Positions 1 through 10,209 of a DNA stretch of 64,000 nt are shown here, piece by piece; the stretch's first letter is position 1; each line of letters begins with the position of its first letter. The notes beneath the pieces are model-generated. The model saw only the letters and a list, made by a program, of their open reading frames with translations. It made no database searches and was not told where the DNA came from. Origin of the DNA: Rhizophagus clarus (taxonomy: Eukaryota; Glomeromycota; Glomeromycetes; Glomerales; Glomeraceae); contig BLAL01000026.1 in the NCBI GenBank assembly GCA_015698045.1, forward strand, positions 248,001 to 312,000, written 5' to 3'. The position numbers and the translations under genes are program-made.

Positions 1-840
1 TGGACAAGTTTTCTCAAGAATCTGAATTACATCGCGTTATTAAATCTATTAAGGATTATATAAGAAATAACAGTATGAACATAGTAGAATAAGAAAGGAT
101 ATTTTTTGAATATTCTGGAAAATATAATTGGATAGGCTCTGTTATTCCCGGATGTCTTCGAAATTTCTCCCATGGAACTTGTGTAATTAAGATTATACAA
201 AGATTTGCACCAGTCTTAAACAAAAAAAAAAGAATCCGTAATAAGCAAAGAGTGTCAAATCTGTACATAAACTAATAAATTATATATTATTTACCCATTG
301 AGGAAGATTTAAGAGTGCAGGCACTAAAGTTTGAGAAAAATTCCACAGTAATTCCGCGTTGTCAAATATCTATAAGTTAAAAGTAAGATTAAAGAAACAA
401 TTGATTATAAATGAACATTTTGACTGTTGCCCCTACCAGATATCTAGTTTCTTCATTTGTTTCGCAAATAATTTGCAACATCGTGGCAAATTCATCGATA
501 TTTTTACATTTATTTTTTTTACCGGTTAAGTGTTTTAATGAAACTTCAAATATATCTTCGGGTTGAAAATATATTTTACAGTTTAGGATCGAATAATTAA
601 GTGCAGGAAACCCAATCTTGAACAGTTTCTTTACAATTTCAGTTTTTCCCAATGCTCTATTTCCATGTATAAAAATTGAATTTGGTGCTTTTTCTGCAGG
701 CTATTTAACAAATAAATTTTAGAAATATTATATTTTTCGTTTATGTTGCTACGTACTTCACCAAACCAATTTATTAAAGCTTCAATTTGACGCGTTCTCC
801 CAGGAAATTCTTCAACTAATTCGCTTATAGCGTTCGACAT
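1..840 (-). CDS. ORC5: Origin recognition complex subunit 5, 5' part (runs off the left edge)
   Basis: ORC5 is an AAA+ subunit of the complex that marks replication origins. The start is ATG at 840. Exons I can join are about 840-757, 700-437, 369-295 and 214 to near 100; the remainder lies to the left of the window. Exon 1 carries FPGRTRQIEALINWFGE, the usual ORC5 opening. Exon 2 carries the Walker A motif GNRALGKTE (G-x4-GKT). Exon 3 begins IFDNAE and, joined to RYL, gives the Walker B-like YLIFDNAE typical of ORC5. Exon 4 reads ITQVPWEKFRRH and FPEYSK, also ORC5 landmarks. Every join keeps frame. The last visible join, near 100-60, is unclear. The gene is divergent from the mitoribosomal gene starting near 907, so the two probably share a short promoter. 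Confidence 0.9.
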
Positions 841-906
841 TTCTCAAAATTATTGAAACTATTATTGAACCGAATTTTGTCATCACTATTTAAATTGTAA
901 TTCAAA

Positions 907-2013
907 ATGTCGATCGATGCTTCAATGCTTACAGCAAAGTTGTATAGATCTGCAATAGATCGAAATTTAATATCTGATATTTCCGTAAATGTCGAGCGTC
1001 TTTAAATCAGCTATTACAAATGTAAGCTTTAAACGAAATACTTTACTAAATTTTTAAATTACTAGACATTTATTATTATTCTTATATGATAGAGTAAAAC
1101 TCGAAATTTGTTATTTTCAAGAATATCGAATTTACGTGGATATGTGTAATTACAAATTTCGATTCTGAACTTTTCTTGTTCTGTCAACATAAAAATTAAT
1201 TTTTCTTAAATTTATTAATAGAGTGGGTTCTAGAGATTTATTTGGAGAAAATCAGTTGCAAGCATTTGATCAAATTCAAAAACCTTTTGGAAAAATTGAT
1301 GGAGAAACGGATAACTCAGAAGAACAAATCGATCCAATTTATTTGGGTAAATAAATCTTTCAAATAATTATTCCGTAATTAATTTTCCTCACTTGTTATA
1401 TATATAATAATTAGAACCACAAAGAATTCCTCGAAAATATAATATAACCGTATGTCATATACATTTTCGATCATATATATTGGGTCCAATGGATTTTTTT
1501 GTTGATTTTGCACGTCGTGCAGCATTTTACCTTTCAATCCCATGTTCAGGTGTAGTTTATTTGCCGACACAAACAACACGATGGACAGTTCCAAGAGGAC
1601 CTTTTGTACATAAGAAATCTCAAGAAAATTTTGAAAGAAAAACTCATAAAAGGTTATTAACATTAAAAGATGCGAATAAAAATATCATTGATAAATTATT
1701 GTTATATTTAACTAAAAATTGTCCTCCCGGTATTGGTATGAGAGTAACTCGTTGGGAATGGGAAGAGTTAGGTGTAGGTAAAAGAATGCTAGAAAATGTT
1801 AAAACTAAAGAAGAATCTAGAATGTATTCCGATGTTGAAAAGAAATTTGTTGATGATGGAGATAAAAAAATCTTAAGTGTCGGTAGTATAGCTGATATAC
1901 TGATTAAGGGGATGAAAAAAGATTTATCTATGGATGATAATTTAAAGAAATCTTTAGAAGATGAAATTAATTCAAAACCAAAAGATAAAATGGAAATAAC
2001 TAAAAGATCATAA
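907..2013 (+). CDS. Mitochondrial ribosomal protein uS10m
   Basis: This is a small-subunit mitoribosome protein of the uS10 family. The clear coding exons are 1222-1346 and 1415-2013. They join as ...IDPIYLEPQRIPRKYNIT and run into the uS10 core around RSYILGPMDFFVDFARRAA, then VPRGPFVHKKSQENFE and a THKR motif. About 75 residues after the core are Lys/Asp/Glu-rich and probably disordered. The first exon is uncertain. An ATG at 907 opens a short frame, and a donor GTTGTA near 940 gives a phase-compatible join to 1222 with an intron of about 280 bp; another first exon is possible. The N-terminus should act as a mitochondrial targeting sequence, but it is not strongly typical. Identity is firm; the 5' end is not. 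Confidence 0.8.
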
Positions 2014-2600
2014 AAAAAAAACCTGATAATAAATAATGATGATTAGCTATATAGCCATAGGTTTTAAACCAATACTGGCCATATGATTTTTCGTTTGCTT
2101 TGCATTAATAATAGACCCTGGCGAAAGTAATGGCAGTCAGTTTTTTAATAATATTGTGCGCAATTTTATAATACAACGCCAAAAAATTTTTATTTTCTAA
2201 AGATGGAACAAAAATTGCCAATTCACTAATGTTATATTTCTAATTATATTAATTATATCTTAAGTTGTTTGTTTAAACTTATCTTAAACTTGCTAAATAT
2301 CTAATTAAAGTTGTATTGTCAATTGGTATACCATTCAATATAATAATTGTATGGGTTTTATCTTTTATTAAAATTTACAACTTTTTATTAAGATTTTAAA
2401 TATAGTTTGTTAATACTTACTAAAATCCTTTATTTAATAAGCAATTTTAATTATATCCTTAAAGTTCTTATTTTTTAATATATATACTTTATTTCATTTT
2501 ATTTTATTTTACTTTAGATATTAAATCCTAATGAATTTTGTTTCATTTTTTTAGTTTTTACATAAAAAAATACACATTTATATTTTACAAAAATCTTTTT
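2014..2600. other. Convergent intergenic region, AT-rich
   Basis: This stretch lies between the stops of uS10m and ORC1 and probably holds both 3' untranslated regions. It is very AT-rich. I see no gene, RNA or repeat in it. Confidence 0.6.
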
Positions 2601-4691
2601 TTATATACATCCAACTAAATCTTTAAAAAATAATTCATTAGACAATACTGAATTAACATCATTTTCAATTCCATTGAATTTAATAAAAGAGTCAATATCT
2701 TTACTGGGATCCATTATCAACATTGAAGATGATAAAAGGTCATAAGCAATATTTGTTAATTCAGTAGGTGAAGGACATGGTAAACCTTTAAATTCACATA
2801 TTTTGTTATATTTTCTTATAATCTATAATAGCATACAAAATAAATGTATAATCATTAATAAAGAATCCAAAGTATCTAAATAAAATATTAAATATCACAA
2901 CTTACAAATTTGAATTCAATTTCATCTTTACCACTTTTTTTACTTTCTTTCAATAATAATAACAAGGAACAAAGGAATATTTTTACTCGTAGAGAACTTC
3001 TACTTATATATCTCTTCCAAGGAGTATTAGTCTTCTTTATGGCTTCTAGAACCATTGGTATAGTTACTTGACTATTTTCCGATACAAATTTATTTTTCAC
3101 TTGCGCTTCAAGAACACCCACGGCATATCTTTAAAAATTTCATTAAAATATTTATTCTTAATAATCTTATTATTGATCATCGCGCCATTTTAAACTATTA
3201 CCTGCAAATACATAGAGCGTTTCTTGCATCTTGTGAAATAGCGCTCACTTTTCTTGCAGTAAATTCGACAGCTTCTTTTGCAAATATATCTATATTCTCA
3301 AGTCGAGATTTCAAAATAGTGAAAAGTTGTTCATGTGTATACGGCTCAAAATCCAATCTTTCCAATCCTGAAAATAAATACGTTAAAAAAAGTTAATATC
3401 GCATACTCTCCAATATTACAAATATTGATACAAACCAAATTTGCCTTCTTGACTTTTAGTTAATAACGAGTGCGGTAATCTAATTTCATTCGTTAGGGCA
3501 ATCAAAACGAATCCAGAATTCGGTATAGCTGTCCATTCCAAAAGATTATTAAATACAATACTCCTTTTTGAGATAAGCGAATCAAATTCATCTATCATGA
3601 AGATACTACAAAGAAAGAAATAAAATCATTTAAAAAATAATATTGAAAAAAGGAAGGAAAAGAGAAAAAGAATCAAAAAAATCACAAACATTGAAACTCT
3701 ATTATGTTCTTCATTAAATATTTCATTCAATAACAATTCAGCATCTTTATGAGAAATACGATCACCGGTTAAACCTTCCCATAAGACGCTATATGCCTTT
3801 TCAGGAGGCTTAATTTCCATTCCATTAATTTCAACGAATTCAAATGGATTTAATTCCTATAATTATATTTAAAATAAAAATTAATTTTTTATTTAAAATA
3901 ATTAGAGAATTATTGAATCCACTTACTTTCTTACAAACTTCTTCTTTCAAATTCTTAATAACTTGTCGTACTGTAGCAGTTTTACCAGTGCCAGGTTGAC
4001 CAGATATGAAAATACGCCGACCATTAAATTCATCAATTGATTCTTTAATTTTATTATAGACTTGATCGTATTCTTTTTCACGACAAGGAAAATTTATGGG
4101 AACCTCTTCAAGTCGTAATTGCTCTCTTGCAATATCGTATCTTGTTAAAGGCTTATTGATAGGTTGAATACGACTATCAATACTTGATGATAAACGACCT
4201 GTTCTTCTTCTGTTATACAAATTAAATTAAAGGGAAGTATTATATTACAACAATAGAGAGGACTTTAAAAACATTTACCTTATAGAGGGCGGAGTAACAA
4301 TTTTTTTAGGAATTTGCGTTTTATTTTTTTTAGGTGTGATGAGTACAGTAACAACGGGCTGTTCTCCTCCGGGGGTAACTGCCTCATTCACGTAATTAGC
4401 AATAGTACGAGTTTTTGATTTTAGGAGTTCATTTTCTTTGGGCGTAATAAGTACAGTAACTATTGGGTCTACTCTTTTATTACGCTTAGGCGTTACGATC
4501 CCCGCGTCTTCATTATAGTTAGTCCTCTTATTACGTTTTGGTGTAACAACAAAGTCAGTTTCAATGTCTTTAACATATTCGTCTTCGTTTTCAACACGTT
4601 CGTCTTCAACACATTTTGTTCTAACAGAATTCTTATTGCGCTTTGGTGTATCAGGAGAAGGGAATGTGTTCTTCCTCTTCGCTTTTCCCAT
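2601..4691 (-). CDS. ORC1: Origin recognition complex subunit 1 (BAH-less form)
   Basis: This is the AAA+ ATPase subunit of the origin recognition complex. Seven exons join in frame: 4691-4279, 4209-3927, 3856-3690, 3605-3436, 3367-3202, 3128-2906 and 2822-2601, giving 547 residues. Residues 1 to about 140 are basic, disordered and contain repeated TPKxNK units. The AAA+ core follows, with Walker A GQPGTGKTAT, the ORC1-typical FEFVEINGMEIKPPEKAY, Walker B as IDEFDSL, and sensor region LERLDFEPYTHEQL. A winged-helix tail ends the protein (LPCPSPTEL, MDPSKDID). The EINGMEIKPP stretch separates it from CDC6. Human and yeast ORC1 carry an N-terminal BAH domain, and none is visible here. I chose ATG 4691; an in-frame ATG at 4796 would translate through a poly-Lys run and is unlikely. 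The start codon is directly preceded by about 20 A residues in the leader. Confidence 0.88.
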
Positions 4692-4924
4692 TTTTTTTTT
4701 TTTTTTTTTTTTACGCGACGTTTTAGTATATATGAAGAATTTCAAACAAAACTTTTTATATAAAGTCTCGAATAAATTTGAAAATTGGAAGGTCATTCAA
4801 CTTCATTCAACTTCACGCGACATTTTAAATGCAGATCATGTGCTATTTTACGTGATACTAAAGCTCTACCCAATTCTCACAAATGTTTCAAATATTAACA
4901 AATGGTTTTGCATCATACAGCATA

Positions 4925-4998
4925 GCCTCCATGGCGCAACCGGCTAGCGCGTTCGGCTGTTAACCGAAAGGATCCTGGTTCGAATCCAGGTGGGGGCG
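4925..4998 (+). tRNA. tRNA-Asn (anticodon GUU)
   Basis: A full cloverleaf can be drawn. The acceptor arm GCCTCCA pairs with TGGGGGC, with G as discriminator base. The D-arm contains GGCGC..GCGC. The anticodon loop is CTGTTAA with GTT at 4959-4961. The T-arm reads CCTGG-TTCGAAT-CCAGG. The A and B boxes of the internal RNA polymerase III promoter are intact. There is no intron. It lies between the divergent ORC1 and uS2m genes. Confidence 0.96.
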
Positions 4999-5009
4999 AG
5001 TTAATCTCG

Positions 5010-5019
5010 TTTTTTTTTT
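5010..5019 (+). terminator. RNA polymerase III terminator (T run)
   Basis: A run of ten T residues begins 11 bases after the tRNA-Asn gene, as expected for a Pol III terminator. Confidence 0.8.
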
Positions 5020-5096
5020 CGTAGACTGTATTACAAATAAGAGATCGTGTAATTTGATGTGACGGATAATAAAATTCTCTTGATGAATTAGCTCGA

Positions 5097-6237
5097 ATGT
5101 ATCCAATTCGAAATAATTCGCGTATTTTTTTGTCTCGTCAAGTATTATACCACAATCGATATGGAAAATTTACTAGTAAGCATTGTGTTTAAAAAAACGG
5201 TTTGACAATTTTTATTCTAATTAATTAATTAAAATAATACTATCAGCAAGATTCATATCATTATATAAGGAATCACCTTTAAACAGTTCTAAGCATCAAG
5301 TTATAGATCATGATTATGATGATTTCAATCAGGAATTATCGTATAGATTTTTTAAAGCTTTTAAAGATGACAAACCCATTGATTCTGCAAAATTGAAATC
5401 AAAAGACGATGGTAAAAAAAAATCAATTTTTTTTTTTTTAAAAAAAAAAAACAAAATAAGAAAAATAAATAAATATTCTATAATAATTCTCTTGTAGTCG
5501 CAGAATTTGTAAAACAAACAGGGTCATTTAAAAAGGTCTCCATTTCAGCAACAAAAAACTTAAAATCTCCACCTTCGTCATATGACTTAACAATGTCGTC
5601 TTTGTTATCAGCAAATTTACATTTAGGTCATTCAACATCGCTCTGGAATCCAAAAACATCACCATTTATATTTGGTATTAGATATGGTATAAATATAATT
5701 AATTTAGATTATACATTAATCTATTTACGTAGAGCATGTAAGGTGGTGAAAGAAATTTCATATAATGACGGTATAATATTATTTATCAACACAAGAGGGG
5801 GATTATTTTCTAAGAGTGTAATAAATGCTGCTAAACGCTGTAATCAATATCAACTAACTACGCGTTGGTTACCTGGTACTATAACAAATTCTCAGCAGAC
5901 TTTAGGTCATTTAATACCAAAAAATGAAAATGATATTATTTCAAAAACATTTAAACCCGATCTACTGGTTTTATTAAATCCTTTAGAAAATGAGATTGCA
6001 CTTGAGGAAGCACGATATGGTAATATTCCTACCATTGGTATAGTTGATACGGATTTTGATCCTAATAAGGTTACCTGGCCTATACCTGCTAACGATGATT
6101 CCGTTAGAGGGGTTGAATTGTTGGTGGGTATACTTAGTTTAGCTGCAAAAGATGGTTTAGTACAACGAAAATTAATGATGGATAAAATTCAAAAAGAAAG
6201 AAAGCAAGCTAGAGTTATTTATGATCATACAATTTAG
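5097..6237 (+). CDS. Mitochondrial ribosomal protein uS2m
   Basis: This is a small-subunit mitoribosome protein of the uS2 (bacterial RpsB) family. Exons 5097-5175, 5247-5411 and 5498-6237 join in frame to 327 residues. The first exon, MYPIRNNSRIFLSRQVLYH, is Arg/Ser/Asn-rich without acidic residues, so it fits a mitochondrial targeting peptide. Exon 3 carries the uS2 signatures LHLGHSTSLWNP (residue 85 onward), GIILFINTRGG, TRWLPGTITN and the C-terminal GIVDTDFDPNKVTWPIPAND with VRGVELL. The third exon also contains an internal ATG at 5593, but the upstream exons extend the frame cleanly and supply the presequence. The tRNA-Asn gene ends about 100 bp upstream. Confidence 0.92.
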
Positions 6238-6599
6238 ATAAAAGGATGAAAATTAGGTGAGGAATTTGGAACGGTCCTATTTGTTATATTACTTGAAATT
6301 ATAAAAAATGAATAAATAAATTTATTTTATTACAAATAAATAGCACAAAAGAATCAAATTCAAATTTTTTAATAACTGATGTGATTGAAATAGTTAACAT
6401 AACTATTGTGATTGGAAATTCTGATCATGCATGAACATCTCTTTTTTTTCTAACTAATAAATTGTAATTATAATAATAATAAAAAAAAAAAAGATATAAT
6501 ATTATATATACAAAATAATAAGAAATATATTCTTGAATTTGTTTCTATTTGACGATGTAGATAAATTATGTTACAATTTATGTATAAATATTATAGTTA
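6238..6599. other. Convergent intergenic region
   Basis: This holds the 3' ends of uS2m and the GRF/RING gene. It is AT-rich with an A run near 6481. No further feature is seen. Confidence 0.6.
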
Positions 6600-8692
6600 T
6601 CATCCCAAATAAATTCTAACAACATTTTCCTTTGGTTTTCTACAAATAACGCATTTAGTAATCACTTGAGAACACTTACTACACAAAGCAAAGTGATGGC
6701 AAGGTAAAAGGGCATGCGTGATGTGTCCTTCAAAACATACTTTACATTTCATATTTCCCATAGCAATTTCCTCTCTTTCTTTCTCCCTTGAAGAACGTAA
6801 TTCATCAATTTCCTTCATTACATCTGCGACTTGTGCTTGAAGCTCAATCAATTTCTTCTGGCTAGACTGTCTGAATTTATGTTCAGAGTCGTATTCAGAC
6901 CTATAATGTCCAACCCTACTAACAAGATAGTTCACTCGATTTTTTAATTGTTCCACTTGCATAAGTAAGTCATTTTTTTCCACTTGATCATTTTCTTGTT
7001 TAGAAATCAAACTTCTATTTTCAGATAGAAGTTTCTGGTTTTCCGTCAAAAGACGTGATGTTTCTGCATCGAAATCATATTTTGGAGTTATAATTGTAAA
7101 ATCTGTGGGTTTTGTTTGGGAAAATTCACTGTAAGTCGAAATATATGGTATTTCCTTCATGTGAATCTTCATCGAAAGTCTCGATGAATCAGTTTTATTA
7201 GATAATGATGGCGGAGTGCCATTTCCTTCGTTATAACGTTTTTCGCTGTAATCAGACTCTGAAGATAAATTGGGATCCTTTACAATATCCTTTTCAGGAC
7301 AATTTTTCACATATTTATCAACCCCATTTTTTATAACATTAGAAGCAGTGTATTCTTTATATGAATTATTTCCCATCTCTGATTCGTTGGAAATGATATT
7401 GTTCTTTTCTCGATTATTACATAAATCTTTATCTCTACAACGCTTTAACTTATCATTTTCCGAATTTAAAAGACTTTCTTTAACAGTTACCTTGTCCACA
7501 TTGTTTCCGTTAATATTATATTGTTTGTTAGATTCTATTGACTGTTCATTCAAATTATCCCCATGATATGAACTATTCGAGTCATTGCTATTCCATCGAG
7601 TTGGATGCTTATATCCTTTTGTAGTGTACTGCCACGATTGGCCCTTATTCCTATTACGTCCGGGGTCCCATCCCGTCCCATTACTTATTCTTCTCGATAC
7701 GTTTGAATTTCTATTATTAAATGTAGCCTGTTGATACTGATAATTATGATCCTTTGATCCGAAATCATGTTCTCTTCTATGACTACGATCCAATCTTTCT
7801 GAAGAATGATAGTTAGAATCTCTTTTGTAAGATGAATTCTTATCACTGTTAGACCTTGATTCTCGTTGGAATCTTCCCCCATTATTATAATTATTTCTTT
7901 CGAATCGACTTCTTGAAAAAGAATTGCGATTGCTGAATGTATCTCTTTTTACAATTGAGCGATTACAATTTTGTATTTGTCGACTAGGATCTAAAAGTCT
8001 AGTTATACCTTTCTTTTGCAAAGGATGTGTACACCCGTTAGTTTTTTGAAATGGGACCTCGTTTGCCCATAATTTCCATGTACACTTAGGTCTCGCACCA
8101 TCGATAAGATAATTTGGACATGTGAACATCAACTTTCCATGAAACTCGTGTCTCATCATCACAGGAAGGCCACAAAAACAATTCGGGGGAGATGGATGGC
8201 TCAAGGGATAAGAATTTCGTAAATTAAAGAAAGCACAAAACGTAAAATTAAAAAATGGACAAATAGCGAGTTCCTGATGTTCCGCATTTACATTATATTT
8301 ACGATCAAAAAAACTATCCCAAGCATCCTTATGAATATGATAACCGCAAACGGGTTTATCTATTTGTCTAGTTGATGATGACAAAGAATGATCCATGCTT
8401 GAAGACGCAACACAAGTTTTATCCGACTATTTTAGAAACGTAAAATTATCAATAATTGCAATAACTTTATCAAACACTCTTATCTTAATCCTACCTGATC
8501 ACTATCAGGACTTGCTCGCCCGTTCACGGTTTCAGAAACCACAGCTTGATCCTCAGTGATTTCTTTCCATGGGTTATTGTGTAAATAATGACATTCGTAT
8601 AATAATCCGAATTCTTCAGAATAAGCTGGCGATGCTGGAAGACCACAAAAACAATTTGGGGTACCCCGACGAACATTATTATTTGGTCTCAT
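6600..8692 (-). CDS. Double GRF-type zinc finger, coiled-coil and C-terminal RING protein
   Basis: A predicted E3 ubiquitin-ligase-like protein of 674 residues from exons 8692-8495 and 8426-6600, joined in phase at ..SPDSDQ|SDKTCV... The module PNCFCGLP (C-x-C) followed by a downstream cysteine occurs twice, near residues 11 and 145; the second copy continues to CPNYL and KCTWKLW, matching a GRF zinc finger. Between them is a Cys/His-containing stretch (CGYHIHKD). Residues from about 195 to 460 are disordered and rich in Asn, Arg and Ser. A predicted coiled coil follows (NDLLMQVEQLKNRVNYLV). The C-terminus is a C3HC4 RING, CKVCFEGHITHALLPCHH then CSKCSQ and CVICRKP, of the IAP type. GRF fingers bind nucleic acid in other proteins, so a nucleic-acid-targeted ligase is an inference. 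I do not know a named orthologue. Confidence 0.8.
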
Positions 8693-8897
8693 TGGAATAA
8701 TGAAGTTAAATCGACTTATAAAATTTTTATGTATCTCGAAAACGATAATAATTTATGATACTTGAAAACTTTATTTTGTACTTTTACGATCTGCAAATCA
8801 TATGTTCGGATAATCTTTTAAAAGCCACCAAAATCTAATGTGTGACGTCAATAGCTGTTTACATTTTTGCTATTATCATACAAATAAAGTAGTAAAT

Positions 8898-10010
8898 TCA
8901 GCCGAGAAATTTTTTCACTGCCCCAGCCATTTGACAATATTCAATCCCTTTTATACCTTTTCCTTTTTTTCCAATGAATTCATTAAGATCACCATTTTTA
9001 ATTCCATTTTTCATTTCATGAACATAATTTTCTACCTGAGATCGGCTAATACCTGCTATTTTTGCAACTTTGTCGATTTTTTTAAAGTGATCATACAATC
9101 CGATAATAAGTTGAGCCTTTCCTTTATCTAGAAGATGTGGCGAAGTAAAGAATCTATAGGGTTTTAATATATATTGTAAACGAAGATTAGTCGATGGCAT
9201 TTTATTGGATAACGTAATACCAACTCTCGGCGAAGTGAACATTCTATTGTCTCTCGTCAATAGCGCATCAGAAGACTTTTTATCAAAATATGGAGAAGTA
9301 AGTCCTGTTGAATATTTTAGTCTTTTCTTGTCTCTTTCAACAATGTCATCTATATTTGTCAATTCATCATTTGCTTGTATCAAATAAACCAAACCGTTAG
9401 AATTATTCATATCGCGTAAAATTCCACTTTTTCCTTTCCATACATTTTCTACCATTTCTCGAATTCCTCCTTGAATTACATCACATGCCTCTAGAATTTT
9501 GTCAACAACAAGGCTTGGTCCTTCTATAACTTCTTTAGTCAATTCATCTTGAATAGCTCGTATCAATATTCCTCCGTATATTTTTTTTTCTGCTGAGCCA
9601 AATGTAATATCAATTCCTTTCCTTGACCCACCTCGATAGCCGCTTTTTCCAACACGATGAAAATACCATTCTCCACAAGTTAATTGGTGCTCATGTCCAT
9701 GAGTATATGGGTCATCATGATCATTTGTAGCATCATTTAAATAAAATTCAATTTCCAAAAACTTAAATGTGCGTTCTGTGGGAAGGTAGAGTCGAGTATT
9801 GAACAAAAGAAAGTTGGCGATCCTATTAAAAATGTGATTATAGAACGAATGTGATTGTGTTTCGTTTTCGGGAAACGGTGGCAATTTTATTGCAGATAAA
9901 ATTGATAAATCTTCGTCATTAGAAATGGAGTGTGACATGTTGCGTTCTAAGAATCTTTTTGATCTGATCTGATCAATCCTAGATAATAAATTCACTAATG
10001 CGTGCAACAT
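8898..10010 (-). CDS. Conserved protein of uncertain function, possibly alkylpurine-DNA-glycosylase-like
   Basis: A single exon of 370 residues. An in-frame Met near 9938 (MSHSISNDED) is an alternative start. The conserved-looking core spans residues 80-190: LPTERTFKFLEIEFYLND, HDDPYTHGHEHQL, GEWYFHRVG, YRGGSRKGIDITFGS, YGGILIRAI and EGPSLVVDKILE. The order (acidic E-x-E-x-Y, D-x-x-H, a W-F-H-R core, a GGILIRAI strand, then a GP turn) loosely resembles 3-methyladenine DNA glycosylases, but I cannot confirm homology. The C-terminal third has a helix-turn-helix-like stretch (KIAGISRSQVENYVHEM), which could bind DNA. It is divergent from the ABC transporter, with 199 bp between starts. Confidence 0.7.
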   Translation of the reverse strand: MLHALVNLLSRIDQIRSKRFLERNMSHSISNDEDLSILSAIKLPPFPENETQSHSFYNHIFNRIANFLLFNTRLYLPTERTFKFLEIEFYLNDATNDHDDPYTHGHEHQLTCGEWYFHRVGKSGYRGGSRKGIDITFGSAEKKIYGGILIRAIQDELTKEVIEGPSLVVDKILEACDVIQGGIREMVENVWKGKSGILRDMNNSNGLVYLIQANDELTNIDDIVERDKKRLKYSTGLTSPYFDKKSSDALLTRDNRMFTSPRVGITLSNKMPSTNLRLQYILKPYRFFTSPHLLDKGKAQLIIGLYDHFKKIDKVAKIAGISRSQVENYVHEMKNGIKNGDLNEFIGKKGKGIKGIEYCQMAGAVKKFLG

Positions 10011-10209
10011 TCGATTAACGTCTCATCGAAAAATTTCCGATTGGATAATCTTTAGCCAATGCAAGAATTGAACAATCTAGTGCATTAATACAGTAAATAA
10101 ATACTTTTGGAGACGCGATTATCTATCAATCGGTTCCGATTCTAGGCTTTTAAATACTGTACTCTTTTTTTACTTTTTATGATCTACAACTAAGAATTCA
10201 AGTTTTGTC

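Noticed and set aside
2601-4691. CDC6 rather than ORC1
   Set aside because: The length and CDK-like sites would suit CDC6, but the EINGMEIKPPEKAY block and the C-terminal winged-helix residues match ORC1.
5593-6237. uS2m as a single-exon gene starting at 5593
   Set aside because: Two upstream exons join in frame and provide a mitochondrial presequence, so the longer model is better.
7270-7566. A 98-codon plus-strand frame opposite the GRF/RING gene
   Set aside because: It is a shadow of the Asn/Ser-rich coding region and carries no domain.
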